DNA of 50,565 nucleotides. Origin: Candidatus Accumulibacter sp. 66-26 (GTDB lineage: Bacteria > Pseudomonadota > Gammaproteobacteria > Burkholderiales > Rhodocyclaceae). Below are positions 18,503 to 27,511 of this stretch, piece by piece. The stretch spans positions 1-50,565 of the forward strand of contig MKUH01000040.1 in assembly GCA_001897745.1 (NCBI GenBank), read 5' to 3'. Each line of letters starts with the position of its first letter. Position 1 is the first letter of the stretch. The notes under the pieces were generated by a model. It searched no databases, was not told the origin of the DNA, and worked only from the letters and a program-made list of their open reading frames with translations. A program made the position numbers and the translations under genes.

Positions 18503-19288
18503 ATGCTCAGCGTCACCACCGCCGAACTCAACGCCTGGATCGCCGCTTTCGTTTATCCGCTGGCGCGCATCCTGGCGCTCCTCGTCGTCGCCCCGCCCTT
18601 CAACAACATCGCGATCAGCGTGCGCATCCGCCTGATCCTGGGGCTGGCCATCGCCATCGCCATCGCGCCGGCCCTGCCGCCGATCCCGGCGGTCGATCCG
18701 TCTTCGGGACTCGGACTCTGGATTCTGGCGCAACAGATCCTGATCGGCTTCGCCATGGGCTTCTCCGTGCGCCTGATCTTCAGCGGGATCGACATGGCCG
18801 GGGTCATGATCAGCCTGCAGATGGGCCTCGGTTTCGCGACGCTCTACGACCCCGAGAACCGCAGCCAGACGCCGATCGTGTCGGAACTGCTGGGCGTCAT
18901 TGCGCTGCTGCTGTTCCTGGCGATCAACGGCCATCTGCTGATGATCGCCACGCTCACGCACAGCTTCACCGCGCTGCCGATCGGCGCCGGCCTGCCGGGC
19001 AGCGAGAGCTGGGCGAACGTAGCCAAGGCCGGCGCCATCATTTTCCGAGCGGGGATGATGCTGGCCCTGCCGATCGTCCTCGCCCTGATGATCACCAACG
19101 TCGCGCTGGGCATCCTGACCACGGCGGCGCCGCAGCTCAACCTGTTCGCGATCGGTTTCCCGCTCACGCTGAGCCTCGGCTTCGCCGGGCTGTTGCTCGG
19201 CCTCAGCCACTTCAGCGGGCCGTTTCAGCAGCTGTTCGAATACGGGCTGCAGTCGATGCTCGGGCTCTTCGTCCCGGCCGTGCCCTAA
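18503..19288 (+). CDS. fliR: Flagellar export gate protein FliR
   Basis: A 261-residue inner-membrane protein with about six TM segments that completes the FliPQR gate. Visible family features are the start LNAWIAAFVYPLARILALLV, APPFNNIAISVRIRLILGLA, the middle ILIGFAMGFSVRLIFSGIDM and the end TAAPQLNLFAIGFPLTLSLG. It ends the plus-strand fli cluster. The 33-base gap to the convergent lipoprotein gene contains a 12-bp palindrome, CCGGCGCGCCGG (19289-19300), without a T run. Confidence 0.96.
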   Translation: MLSVTTAELNAWIAAFVYPLARILALLVVAPPFNNIAISVRIRLILGLAIAIAIAPALPPIPAVDPSSGLGLWILAQQILIGFAMGFSVRLIFSGIDMAGVMISLQMGLGFATLYDPENRSQTPIVSELLGVIALLLFLAINGHLLMIATLTHSFTALPIGAGLPGSESWANVAKAGAIIFRAGMMLALPIVLALMITNVALGILTTAAPQLNLFAIGFPLTLSLGFAGLLLGLSHFSGPFQQLFEYGLQSMLGLFVPAVP

Positions 19289-19321
19289 CCGGCGCGCCGG
19301 CCGCGAGCGTCGGCGGTCGGA

Positions 19322-19834
19322 TCAGGGCTGAACGGGCGTGGAGTCGGCCCGCACCAGCTGGACGGTGCCTTCCGAGAAGCGATGGGTGAAGGGTGTGCTC
19401 GACTCGACGCCCTCCGAATAATCGAGGATGCGATAGCTCGTGTAGCCCCGTTCGCGCTGCAGCGCCAGCGCCCGTCGCTTGAGAATCTGCAGCGACTCGC
19501 CGTCGCCCCCGGTGCGGAAGCTCTTGGCGCGCATCGAGAGCGTATAGGTGTCGCCGGACAGCGCGCGCTCCTCGATCTTCCAGTTCGGCGCCAGCGGGTC
19601 GTAAACCAGATAAAGCACCGTGGCCGCGCCGGCGACGACGGCGACCTGCTCCAGCGAAACGGCGGTCGACGGCGTCAGGCGAATCGCGGCATCGGGAAGC
19701 AGGGGCGTATTGCGCGGGTACTGGCCGCTGATCGAACTGCAGGCCGCCAGCAGCAATGCGCCGGCGACGCCCGCCAGGCGCTTCGCGCCGGCGAGCGGGG
19801 GCGGGACTGGGCGTGGATGAGCAGGCTGGCTCAC
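19322..19834 (-). CDS. Putative lipoprotein of unknown function, coupled to flgL
   Basis: I do not recognise this 170-residue protein. It has a short Pro-rich start, a hydrophobic segment (LAGVAGALLLAAC) with a LAAC lipobox and Ser-Ser after the Cys, so it is probably a lipoprotein (Cys at about residue 32). A second hydrophobic stretch, VAVVAGAATVLYLVYDPLAP (~64-83), is followed by a mixed strand/helix domain with alternating charged residues up to the Pro-rich end. It starts with GTG in a GTGA overlap with the flgL stop, so it is almost certainly translated from the flgKL message. A role in the envelope near the flagellum is inference from context only. Confidence 0.7.
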   Translation of the reverse strand: MSQPAHPRPVPPPLAGAKRLAGVAGALLLAACSSISGQYPRNTPLLPDAAIRLTPSTAVSLEQVAVVAGAATVLYLVYDPLAPNWKIEERALSGDTYTLSMRAKSFRTGGDGESLQILKRRALALQRERGYTSYRILDYSEGVESSTPFTHRFSEGTVQLVRADSTPVQP

Positions 19835-20793
19835 AGCTTGTTGAACAGCCCGAGCTGAGTCATCGCCATGAAGGACTTCTGCGCGGCGTCGAGGATCAGC
19901 TGCTGCTTCGAGAGCGAGGAAAGGGCGTCGGCGTAATCCAGATCCTGCAAGTCCGAGAGCGTCGACTCATACTGCAGGTCGCGGTCGCCCGCGGTCGTCT
20001 TCATCGATTCGAGCTCGGCCATCCGCGAACCGGCGGCCGTACGCAGGCGCAGGGTGTTGTCGAGCGCGGCGTTGAAGTTGCCGAGCGAGGCGTCGTAGGT
20101 CGTCTTGAACGCCGCCGCGTCGAAAGGCGTCGTTTCGAGCGCGGTGATGAAGTTGCCGAGGCTCTCGAATACGTTCTCGTTGGTCAGGTTGCCGTTCTTG
20201 TCGCGGATGCGCACGAAAACGTCGCTGCCGGTCTCGTTGACCGGCATGACCCGGCTCGACTCGACCTGCAGGGCGCGCTTGCCGTCGTCCCCGGCGTAGT
20301 TCACCGAGGAGATCGGCGCCCCGGCGGCGTCGGAGCTGATCGCGGCGGTCGGGAAAGGCCGCGTCGCGGTGTTGAAGCCGGCGAAGATGTAGTTTCCTTC
20401 GCCATCCTGCGTGTTGGCCAGCGCCGCCAGCTCGTCGTAGCGCGAGCGCAGTTCGCGCGCGAGGATCTTGCGGCCGGCATCGTCCACCGTGCCGGTGTTG
20501 CCAGCCTGGATGGTGGTGTCGAGAACGTTCTGGATCAGTTTGGTAACCGATCCCAGGGTGCTTTCCGTGAACGCCAGCTGTTCGCCGGCCTGCTTCTGAT
20601 TCTCGAGATAGCGCTGGTTGAGCTGCTGCGACTGGGTGACGACGAGCGCCCGCGCCGATGCGACCGGATCGTCCGACGGCGTCAGTACCCGGCGCCCGGT
20701 CGTGATCTGGGTCTGCGTCTTGAGCATGGACGCCTGGTTGCGGGTGATCCCGTTGATCCCCGTGTCGTATATCTGCGAAGTACTGACGCGCAT
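19831..20793 (-). CDS. flgL: Flagellar hook-filament junction protein FlgL (HAP3)
   Basis: FlgL joins the hook, through FlgK, to the filament. The 320-residue product is flagellin-like. Its N-terminal D0/D1 has MRVSTSQIYDTGINGITRNQ and TGRRVLTPSDDPVASARALV, and its C-terminal D0 has LDYADALSSLSKQQLILDAA and ends KSFMAMTQLGLFNKL. GGAG precedes the ATG. The gene lies 15 bases after flgK and overlaps the following lipoprotein gene. Confidence 0.96.
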   Translation of the reverse strand: MRVSTSQIYDTGINGITRNQASMLKTQTQITTGRRVLTPSDDPVASARALVVTQSQQLNQRYLENQKQAGEQLAFTESTLGSVTKLIQNVLDTTIQAGNTGTVDDAGRKILARELRSRYDELAALANTQDGEGNYIFAGFNTATRPFPTAAISSDAAGAPISSVNYAGDDGKRALQVESSRVMPVNETGSDVFVRIRDKNGNLTNENVFESLGNFITALETTPFDAAAFKTTYDASLGNFNAALDNTLRLRTAAGSRMAELESMKTTAGDRDLQYESTLSDLQDLDYADALSSLSKQQLILDAAQKSFMAMTQLGLFNKL

Positions 20794-20808
20794 GAGCTTT
20801 CTCCGGAA

Positions 20809-22863
20809 TCAGGCGGAAATCGAAAGCACCGTATCGAACATCTTGGTGCCGACCTCGAGCATCTTCGCCGCGGCCTGATAGGCATATTGGTAGCGCAGCA
20901 GGTTGGCGGCCTCTTCGTCGAGGTTGACCCCCGACTGGGAATCGCGCGCCGCCTGCGCCTGTTCGAGCAGCGTGACCTGGGCCGCGGCCGTCACCTGGAT
21001 TTCGCGCGTCTTGTTGCCGACCTGCGAAACCAGCTGGGCATAGACGCCCTGGAAGGACGCTTTGCCGCCGACTGCCGAGGCGTCGCCCAGCATGGTGTTC
21101 TGCGACTCCAGCTTGCCCATGCGCAGCGCATTGCTGCCGTCGGCGACCCCATTCGCGTTGCTCTGGATGGTGAAGGTGTCGCCGTTCGCCGGGCCGCCGC
21201 TGATTTCGAAGCTGACCCCGCCGAATGCGATCGTCGCGCCGCTGGTGTAGGGCACCGGATCGGCCGGAACGTTATAGGTCGTCGTCGTGCCGCCGCTGGT
21301 CACCGTCACCGGACCGGCCGGAAAACCGGATAGGTTGCCGGCGTTGAAGGTGATCGAGACGGGGCTGGCCGGGATGGTGTAGCCCGGCGCCACGGACGGC
21401 GTCGAGATCGTTCCGGTGCCGCTGTTCGGCAGACCGGCGTTGAGGCCGATCCCCGAGCGCACCGGCGTCGCCGCGGCGAGCAGGCGGGAGTCGGCCGAAA
21501 CCAGCGGGTTGACCGACAGATTGCGCGCGACTTCCCGCGTCGGCTCGATCAGGAACTTGTCGCCGTTGTTGCCGACCGCGTTGATGTCGATCGAAACGCC
21601 GTCGAAGGTCACCGTCCCCGCCCCCGTCCCGGTCGCCACATCGACGCCGTCGGAAAGGCGCTTCACGGCGAAGTTCCCACCGGCGAGGAAGCGGACTTCG
21701 TAGTCCGAGGAAGTCAGCTGCGTGCTGAAATAGCCGCCGCTCATCGACGGCGGCAGATAGCCGGCGGTCTGTCCGGGCTGCGTGGCAGGCGTCGCGACGA
21801 TCTTGCCGGTGCCGGTGTTGAGCGTGTTCTCGATGATCTTGGGAACGTTCACCGAGCCGAACTGGAATATCTGCGAAGCGAAGCCCGTATCGGCGCCGGT
21901 CTTTCCGAGCAGGTCCTGACCGAGGCTTTGCTGCGCGTTGTACACGAGGGCCACCGAGGCGGCCACGCTGCCCAGCGCGTTGGCGGCCTTGTCCAGGGTT
22001 TCGCTGCGGAAGCGCAGGTAGCCAGAAAGATTGCCGCCGGAGATCAGCGACTCGGGCAGTTCCTGGTAGGCGGGGCCGTTCTGCAGTCCGACCACGACGC
22101 GCTCGCCGTCCGCCACCGAGGGACGCGCGTCGAGCTGACTGGCGCGCGTACCGACCACCAGTTGCTGGCCGGTCCCGATGAACACCGACAGGCTGCCGTC
22201 GCTCTGTTCGACCGTGGTGGTTTTGACTTCCTTGTTGAGATCGGAGATCAGGCGGTCCCGCTCGTCGAGCAAATCGTTCGGCGGCTGGTTGGACGCGGAC
22301 TGGGCCACCATGATCCGCTCGTTGATTGTGGCGATCTGGTTGGCGTAGGAGTTGATCAGCGAAACGGTGCTCGAAATCTGCTCGTTCACCCCTTGGTACA
22401 TCTCGTCGAGGCGTCCGCCGAGCGTCTGGAAGCGCGTCGCCAGCGTCTGCGCCGACGAGACGAAGGCATCGCGCGAGGGAATCGACGAGGGATTGCCGGC
22501 GAAGGTCTGCACGCCCTTGAAGAAATTCTGCAAGGCCGGCGACAGACCCGCGTTGACGTCGGCCAGCAGATTGTCGATCTGCTTGAGCTGCGTCGCGTAG
22601 GTGCCGAGTTCGCTGGCCGTCGTCTGCGAGGTATTGATCTGCGACTGCAGGAAGCTGTTGTAGACGCGGGACACCGTCTGGACGTGCGTGCCCTGTCCGA
22701 TGAAGCCGGCCCCCGTCGCCAGGGCGATATTCGTCGTCTGCCCGATGCGCTGGCGGTTATAGCCCGGCGTGTCGGCATTGGTGATGTTGTGCCCGGTCGT
22801 CAGCATCCCGATCTGGGCGGCATTCATGCCGGTAATGGCTACGCTGAAAATTCCTGAACTCAT
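20809..22863 (-). CDS. flgK: Flagellar hook-filament junction protein FlgK (HAP1)
   Basis: FlgK is the first junction protein on the hook tip. The 684-residue product has the rod/hook-type N-terminus (IFSVAITGMNAAQIGMLTTG, HNITNADTPGYNRQRI) and a long variable middle that contains two similar Thr/Gly/Pro-rich segments (~490-530). The C-terminal D0 helix is SGVNLDEEAANLLRYQYAYQ, ending MFDTVLSISA. It is longer than the ~550-residue enteric proteins because of the middle domain. A sigma-28 promoter lies 25-51 bases upstream. Confidence 0.96.
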   Translation of the reverse strand: MSSGIFSVAITGMNAAQIGMLTTGHNITNADTPGYNRQRIGQTTNIALATGAGFIGQGTHVQTVSRVYNSFLQSQINTSQTTASELGTYATQLKQIDNLLADVNAGLSPALQNFFKGVQTFAGNPSSIPSRDAFVSSAQTLATRFQTLGGRLDEMYQGVNEQISSTVSLINSYANQIATINERIMVAQSASNQPPNDLLDERDRLISDLNKEVKTTTVEQSDGSLSVFIGTGQQLVVGTRASQLDARPSVADGERVVVGLQNGPAYQELPESLISGGNLSGYLRFRSETLDKAANALGSVAASVALVYNAQQSLGQDLLGKTGADTGFASQIFQFGSVNVPKIIENTLNTGTGKIVATPATQPGQTAGYLPPSMSGGYFSTQLTSSDYEVRFLAGGNFAVKRLSDGVDVATGTGAGTVTFDGVSIDINAVGNNGDKFLIEPTREVARNLSVNPLVSADSRLLAAATPVRSGIGLNAGLPNSGTGTISTPSVAPGYTIPASPVSITFNAGNLSGFPAGPVTVTSGGTTTTYNVPADPVPYTSGATIAFGGVSFEISGGPANGDTFTIQSNANGVADGSNALRMGKLESQNTMLGDASAVGGKASFQGVYAQLVSQVGNKTREIQVTAAAQVTLLEQAQAARDSQSGVNLDEEAANLLRYQYAYQAAAKMLEVGTKMFDTVLSISA

Positions 22864-22887
22864 GGAGTGACCTCTTCTTCCATGTTG

Positions 22888-22914
22888 ATAACGGCAAGCT
22901 CGCCGAAATGTTTA
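22888..22914 (-). promoter_or_regulatory. Sigma-28 (FliA) promoter of flgK-flgL-lipoprotein
   Basis: On the minus strand TAAACATT, an 11-base spacer and GCCGTTAT match TAAAGTTT-N11-GCCGATAA at 6 of 8 positions in each box. The element lies in the 66-base gap between flgJ and flgK, with its -10 box ending 25 bases before the flgK ATG. It makes flgKL a late, FlgM-controlled unit. Confidence 0.8.
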
Positions 22915-22929
22915 GACTGCCGGTTCACG

Positions 22930-23883
22930 TCAACCGGCCAGGGCTTGACGGAGCGTGCCGCCGTTGATGATGCGGCTGAGCTTGTCGGCGTACATCGGAT
23001 CGGTCGCATAACCGGACTGTTGCAGGGAACGAGCAAACTGCGTGCCATCCTGCTGGTTGAGCACGCCGGAAAAGCGGCTGTTGTTGCGCAGCAGATTCGC
23101 GTAGTCGGCAAAGGACTCGGCGTAGGAACCGTAGGCGCGGAACTTGTCGCGCGTCGATTGGGCGACGCCGTTCACATATTCCGTCGTCTGCACTTCGACC
23201 GTCGCCCCCGCCCAGCTCCGTCCGGCCTTGACGCCGAACAGGTTGTACGTGGGGCTGCCGTCCGGCTTGCGAATCTCGCCCTTGCCCCAGCCGCTTTCCA
23301 GCGCGGCATGCGCGACCAGGAACTGCGCCGGCACGCCGGTCGCGTTGCTGGCCTCGACCGCGTGCGGCCACAGCGTATTGACGAATTCGCGATTGCCTGC
23401 CGCGCCCGCGCCGGAAGCCGCGGCGGCGTCGCCGGCACCGGCCGTGCGCACGCGCTCGGCGCCGGCGGCGGCAGAACTTGCCGCCCGCCGGGCGAGCAGC
23501 GCCTGCTGCAGGGCTTCGAGCGAAACGGCGGACGCCTCGCCGAGCGCGGCGGCGTCGGCGGCCCCCGCCGCACCGGGCGCGGGCTGGTTGCGCCCGAGCT
23601 GCTGCTCGATGAGTTTGGCGAAGCCCAGCTTGCCGGCCAGATTCTGGCCGAGCTGCTGGTCGAGGATCGAGGTGTAGAAGCGGCTCTGGTCGCTGTCCAG
23701 CAAGCCGTCCTGCGGCGTCGCGTCGCGCATGCTCTTGAGCATCATCTGCAGCAGCATGCCCTCGAACTGCTGGGCAGCCTGCTTCAGACCCGCCTGCGGG
23801 TCCTGCTTGAGCTTGTTGCGCAACTCCCCGGCTGCCTGCAGATCGAGGACGAAACGCTGTGAATTGAGATCGTCGGCCTTCAT
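22930..23883 (-). CDS. flgJ: Dual-domain FlgJ, rod cap and peptidoglycan hydrolase
   Basis: FlgJ caps the growing rod and opens the peptidoglycan so the rod can cross it. The 317-residue product has both domains. The N-terminal rod-cap domain (~20-110) has GLKQAAQQFEGMLLQMMLKS. The C-terminal glucosaminidase domain (~160-317) has GVPAQFLVAHAALESGWGKG with the catalytic Glu, and YNLFGVKAG. An Ala-rich linker joins them. The ATG at 23883 is chosen over a TTG at 23895. A sigma-54 promoter predicts a transcript starting only about 2 bases upstream. Confidence 0.93.
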   Translation of the reverse strand: MKADDLNSQRFVLDLQAAGELRNKLKQDPQAGLKQAAQQFEGMLLQMMLKSMRDATPQDGLLDSDQSRFYTSILDQQLGQNLAGKLGFAKLIEQQLGRNQPAPGAAGAADAAALGEASAVSLEALQQALLARRAASSAAAGAERVRTAGAGDAAAASGAGAAGNREFVNTLWPHAVEASNATGVPAQFLVAHAALESGWGKGEIRKPDGSPTYNLFGVKAGRSWAGATVEVQTTEYVNGVAQSTRDKFRAYGSYAESFADYANLLRNNSRFSGVLNQQDGTQFARSLQQSGYATDPMYADKLSRIINGGTLRQALAG

Positions 23884-23896
23884 GCTGTGCTTCAAT

Positions 23897-23911
23897 GCAA
23901 TTAGCGTGCCG
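23897..23911 (-). promoter_or_regulatory. Sigma-54 promoter of flgJ
   Basis: On the minus strand CGGCAC-GCTAA-TTGC fits TGGCAC-N5-TTGC with one mismatch outside the invariant GG and GC. It shares TTGCATT with the flgB and fliE promoters. The expected start is near 23885, almost on the flgJ ATG (23883). It lies in the 223-base gap between flgI and flgJ (23884-24106). Confidence 0.7.
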
Positions 23912-24066
23912 ACTCTTCAACCGGGAAGCAAGAAGAAAGAAGGCTGCGCGCGGCACCGACCGGCTCTCGGGCGACACGCGGAAGAGGAACTGCGCCCGCG
24001 CACCCTGCGGCACCGCAGGCGATACGAACACGATGCGCGCGCGGGAGAAACGCGCGGGTGGAATGC

Positions 24067-24094
24067 GGAAGCGGGCGGATGAGCGCCCGCTTCC
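24067..24094 (-). terminator. Hairpin after flgI, possible terminator or processing site
   Basis: An 11-bp perfect stem (24067-24077 and 24084-24094) with a 6-base loop lies 13 bases beyond the flgI stop on the minus strand. No T run follows, so it may terminate weakly or stabilise the end of the flgB-flgI message. The rest of 23912-24066 is G+C-rich with no ORF I can support. Confidence 0.45.
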
Positions 24095-24106
24095 AGACCC
24101 GGAGGG

Positions 24107-25231
24107 CTAGATGACTTCGAGTTCGGCGCGCAGGGCGCCGGCCGCCTTCATCGCCTGCAGGATGGCGAGCAGGTCCTGCGGATTGGCGCCGAGGGCGTTG
24201 AGCGCCTTGACCACGTCGGCCAGATTGACCCCGGCCTTGACGTGCATCAGCGCGCCGGTGTCCTGCTTGACCTGGATATCGGCGTTGTTGGTGACCGCCG
24301 TCTGGCCGGCGGCCAGGGCGTTCGGCTGGCTGACCTGCTGGTCGTTGCTGACCACCACCGACAGGTTGCCGTGCGCCACGGCGCAGGTTTCGATGGTCAC
24401 CGACTGGTTCATGACCACCGAGCCGGTGCGCGGATTGACGATGACCTTGGCCACCGTCTGCACCGGACGGACGTCGAGATTCTCGACGCGGCCGAGGAAG
24501 GCGACCCGGCTGCTCGCGTCGTCCGGCGCGCGCACGCGGATCTGCCGGCCATCGACCGCCTGCGCGGTCCCCGGCCCCATTTCGCGGTTGATCGCCTCGA
24601 CGATGCGCTGCACCGTACCGAAGTCGGTCGTCGCCGTTTCGTAGTGGATGTACGGTCCCTGGCCGAGCGCGGTCGCCACCTCGCGCTCGACGGTGGCACC
24701 GCCGGCGATGCGACCGGCTGAAAGATGATTGACCGTGACCCGGCTGCCGCCGGCCGACGCGCCGGCCCCGGCGACCAGGATGTTGCCCTGCGCGATCGCG
24801 TAGACCTGCCCGTCGGCGCCCTTCAGAGGCGTCATCAGCAGCGTGCCGCCGCGCAGGCTCTTGGCGTTGCCCATAGAAGAGACGGTGATGTCGATCTGCT
24901 GCCCGGGCCGGGCGAAAGCCGGCAGGCTGGCGGTGACCATCGCGGCGGCGACGTTCTTGAGCTGCAGCGACTGTCCGGGCGGCATGGTGATGCCGAGTTG
25001 CGACAGCATGTTGACGATGCTCTGCGTGGTGAAGGGCGTCTGCGTCGTCTGGTCGCCGCTGCCGTCGAGGCCGACGACGAGACCGTAGCCGATCAGCTGG
25101 TTGCTGCGCACGCCCTGCACCGTGGCGAGGTCCTTGATGCGCTCCGCCCAGGCCGGCGCGCTGGCGAGCGGCAGGAAACAGCAGGCAAGAATTGCCGCGC
25201 GTCGAAGGAAATTGCCGGTTTGAGTCTTCAT
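24107..25231 (-). CDS. flgI: Flagellar P-ring protein FlgI
   Basis: Periplasmic P-ring subunit around the rod in the peptidoglycan layer. The 374-residue product has a signal peptide (~1-29, [16 protein letters not shown] then [10 protein letters not shown]). The conserved [40 protein letters not shown] and the C-terminal [20 protein letters not shown] are typical. AGGTGG precedes the ATG. It closes the flgB-flgI run of genes. Confidence 0.97.
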   Translation of the reverse strand: MKTQTGNFLRRAAILACCFLPLASAPAWAERIKDLATVQGVRSNQLIGYGLVVGLDGSGDQTTQTPFTTQSIVNMLSQLGITMPPGQSLQLKNVAAAMVTASLPAFARPGQQIDITVSSMGNAKSLRGGTLLMTPLKGADGQVYAIAQGNILVAGAGASAGGSRVTVNHLSAGRIAGGATVEREVATALGQGPYIHYETATTDFGTVQRIVEAINREMGPGTAQAVDGRQIRVRAPDDASSRVAFLGRVENLDVRPVQTVAKVIVNPRTGSVVMNQSVTIETCAVAHGNLSVVVSNDQQVSQPNALAAGQTAVTNNADIQVKQDTGALMHVKAGVNLADVVKALNALGANPQDLLAILQAMKAAGALRAELEVI

Positions 25232-25254
25232 GATGCCACCTGCCGGAATCGGTC

Positions 25255-25914
25255 TCAGAATGGCAGGACACTAAGGAAGAATCGTGCCAGCCAGCCCATG
25301 ACCTGCGCTTCGCTGATCACGCCGCTCTCCTTGTACTCGATGCGGGCGTCGGCCACCTGCGCGGAGCTGATGGAATTCGCGCTGTCGAGGAAGCTCGGAT
25401 TGATGACGCCGGAGAGGCGGATGAATTCCTGGCCGTGTCCGATCGCCACCTGCTTTTCGCCGGAAACGAGCAGATTGCCGTTGGGCAGAACTTCGATGAC
25501 GGTGACGGTGATCGCGCCGGTGAACACGTTGTTCGCGCCCGACGCGCCCGATCCGTCGAACTTGTTCGCACTGCTGGCGGCCAGCTGCATGCCGTCGAAC
25601 GACTTGCCGGGCAGGCCGATGATCGGGCCGGCCGAGGCGTTGATGCTGCTCGTGCGCGCCGCGTTGGTGTTCGACTTGGTCGAGGCTGCGGTGTTCTCGG
25701 TGATGTTGATGCGCAGCGTGTCGCCGACGTAGCGCGCGCGGCGATCCTCGAACAGCGGGCGCACGTTGCCGTTCTGGAAGATGCTGCCGGAGGCGGACGC
25801 CAGTTCGGTGCGGGGCGCGGGGCGCGCGGTCATCGGCTGGTGAACGTTGGTCGGCGGCACCGTCGTGCAGGCGACCGCCGAAAGGGCGGCCATCAGGGCG
25901 AATATGCGCTTCAT
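25255..25914 (-). CDS. flgH: Flagellar L-ring lipoprotein FlgH
   Basis: Outer-membrane L-ring subunit. The 219-residue product starts with a lipoprotein signal ([18 protein letters not shown], Cys at ~16). Family motifs follow: [60 protein letters not shown] and [17 protein letters not shown] precedes the ATG. It sits between flgG (10-base gap) and flgI (23-base gap). Confidence 0.97.
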   Translation of the reverse strand: MKRIFALMAALSAVACTTVPPTNVHQPMTARPAPRTELASASGSIFQNGNVRPLFEDRRARYVGDTLRINITENTAASTKSNTNAARTSSINASAGPIIGLPGKSFDGMQLAASSANKFDGSGASGANNVFTGAITVTVIEVLPNGNLLVSGEKQVAIGHGQEFIRLSGVINPSFLDSANSISSAQVADARIEYKESGVISEAQVMGWLARFFLSVLPF

Positions 25915-25924
25915 GATCGTTCCT

Positions 25925-26707
25925 TTACATCTGCGTCAGGCGCGCCAGCATCTGGTCGGACGTCGACACCACCTTGGAATTGAGTTCGTAGGCGCGCTGC
26001 GTCTGGATCATCGTGACCAGTTCCTCCGCCACGTTGACGTTGGAGACTTCGACGTAACGGTGGTTGAGCGAACCCGCGCCGTTGGTGCCCGGCGTGTTCG
26101 GCGCCGGCGTGCCGCTCGAGGCGGTTTCGAGATAGAGGTTCTCGCCGATGCTCTGCAGGCCGCCGACGTTGACGAAGGTCGCGATCTGCAGGGTGCCGAC
26201 CTGGACCGGCGCCGTCGATCCGGGCTGCGTGACGCTTACTACGCCGTCCTTGCCGATGGTCACGGTCAGCGCATTGGCCGGGATCGTGATGTTCGGCTGC
26301 ACCGGATAGCCGTTGGACGTGACGACCTGCCCCTGGTTGTCCTTCTGGAACGAGCCGTCGCGCGTGTAGGCGGTCGTTCCGTCCGGCAGCAGGATCTGCA
26401 GGAAGCCGGGGCCGTCGATCGCCACGTCGAGGTCGTTGCCCGTCTGCTGCAGCGCGCCCTGCGTATGGATGCGGGCGGTGGACACGGGGCGCACACCGGT
26501 ACCGAGCTGCAGGCCGGAGGGAATCTGCGTCTGCTGCGAAGACTGGGCACCCGGCTGGCGCAGGGTCTGGTAGAGCAGGTCCTCGAACACCGCGTGCGCG
26601 CGCTTGTAGCCGTTGGTGCTGACGTTCGCCAGGTTGTTGGCGATCACGTCCATCTGCGTCTGCTGGGCGTCGAGGCCTGTGCGTGCGATCCAGAGCGAGC
26701 GAATCAT
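25925..26707 (-). CDS. flgG: Flagellar distal rod protein FlgG
   Basis: FlgG forms the distal rod. The 260-residue product has the rod N-terminus [20 protein letters not shown] then [20 protein letters not shown]. The C-terminal domain is [40 protein letters not shown]. Length 260 is exactly typical. AGGAAAA lies upstream of the ATG. Confidence 0.97.
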   Translation of the reverse strand: MIRSLWIARTGLDAQQTQMDVIANNLANVSTNGYKRAHAVFEDLLYQTLRQPGAQSSQQTQIPSGLQLGTGVRPVSTARIHTQGALQQTGNDLDVAIDGPGFLQILLPDGTTAYTRDGSFQKDNQGQVVTSNGYPVQPNITIPANALTVTIGKDGVVSVTQPGSTAPVQVGTLQIATFVNVGGLQSIGENLYLETASSGTPAPNTPGTNGAGSLNHRYVEVSNVNVAEELVTMIQTQRAYELNSKVVSTSDQMLARLTQM

Positions 26708-26738
26708 CTTGTTGTTTTCCTGTTGTCGGCGCGTGCGC

Positions 26739-27479
26739 TTAGCGGGCGGTGATGATCTGGCCGGCGGCCTTTGAGTTGGCCTCGGCGGTCTGCACCATCT
26801 TGATCTGCATTTCGAACTGGCGCGCCAGACTGATCATGTTGACCATCGAATCGACCGGATTGACGTTGCTGCCTTCGAGCGATTCCGGTGCCAGCCTGAC
26901 GGTCTCGTCGGCGTTCGCCGGATTGCCGTCCTTGAGCCGGAACAGCCCGTCGCCACCGCGCGCCAGCTGGTTCTCGGGCGGATTGACGAGCTTGATGCGG
27001 CCAACCACGTTGACGTTGTTCGGCGTGCCGAACAGGGGAACGACGGAGACCGTGCCGTCCGGCGCGATCGCGATCCGGTTGTCCGGCGGAATCGCCAGCG
27101 GGCCGCCTTCGCCGACGACGTTCTGGCCGCCCGCCGTCTGCAGCTGGCCGTTGGCATTGACCTGCAGATTGCCCGCCCGCGTGTAGGCCTCGCGGCCGTC
27201 CGCGCCTTCGACGGCGATCCAGCCGGCGCCCTTCACGGCGACGTCGAGCGAGCGCCCGGTGGCCATCATCGGCCCCTGGTCGAAGACGTCCGCCACCGAG
27301 GCATCGACCACGAAGGCGCGCGTCGGCGCCCCTTCGCCCTGCACCGGCACCGCGCGGAACTTGTGCTCCATGGCGCGATAGCCGGTCGTCGCCGCGTTGG
27401 CCAGGTTCTGCGCAACGCCCGCCTGCTGCAGGAAGGCGTGCTTGGCGCCGGTCATCGAGGTGTAGATCACGCGATCCAT
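26739..27479 (-). CDS. flgF: Flagellar proximal rod protein FlgF
   Basis: Proximal rod component. The 246-residue product begins [20 protein letters not shown], with the [12 protein letters not shown] motif. It shows the FlgF-type middle [20 protein letters not shown] and ends in the D0 helix [25 protein letters not shown] precedes the ATG. It lies between flgE and flgG as usual. Confidence 0.96.
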   Translation of the reverse strand: MDRVIYTSMTGAKHAFLQQAGVAQNLANAATTGYRAMEHKFRAVPVQGEGAPTRAFVVDASVADVFDQGPMMATGRSLDVAVKGAGWIAVEGADGREAYTRAGNLQVNANGQLQTAGGQNVVGEGGPLAIPPDNRIAIAPDGTVSVVPLFGTPNNVNVVGRIKLVNPPENQLARGGDGLFRLKDGNPANADETVRLAPESLEGSNVNPVDSMVNMISLARQFEMQIKMVQTAEANSKAAGQIITAR

Positions 27480-27511
27480 GGCGGTTTCCGGTCAGTGCTC
27501 GCTTAGTCGGC

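Noticed and set aside
19289-19300. CCGGCGCGCCGG palindrome as terminator between fliR and the lipoprotein gene
   Set aside because: Self-complementary but with no loop and no T run; in G+C-rich DNA such palindromes arise often.
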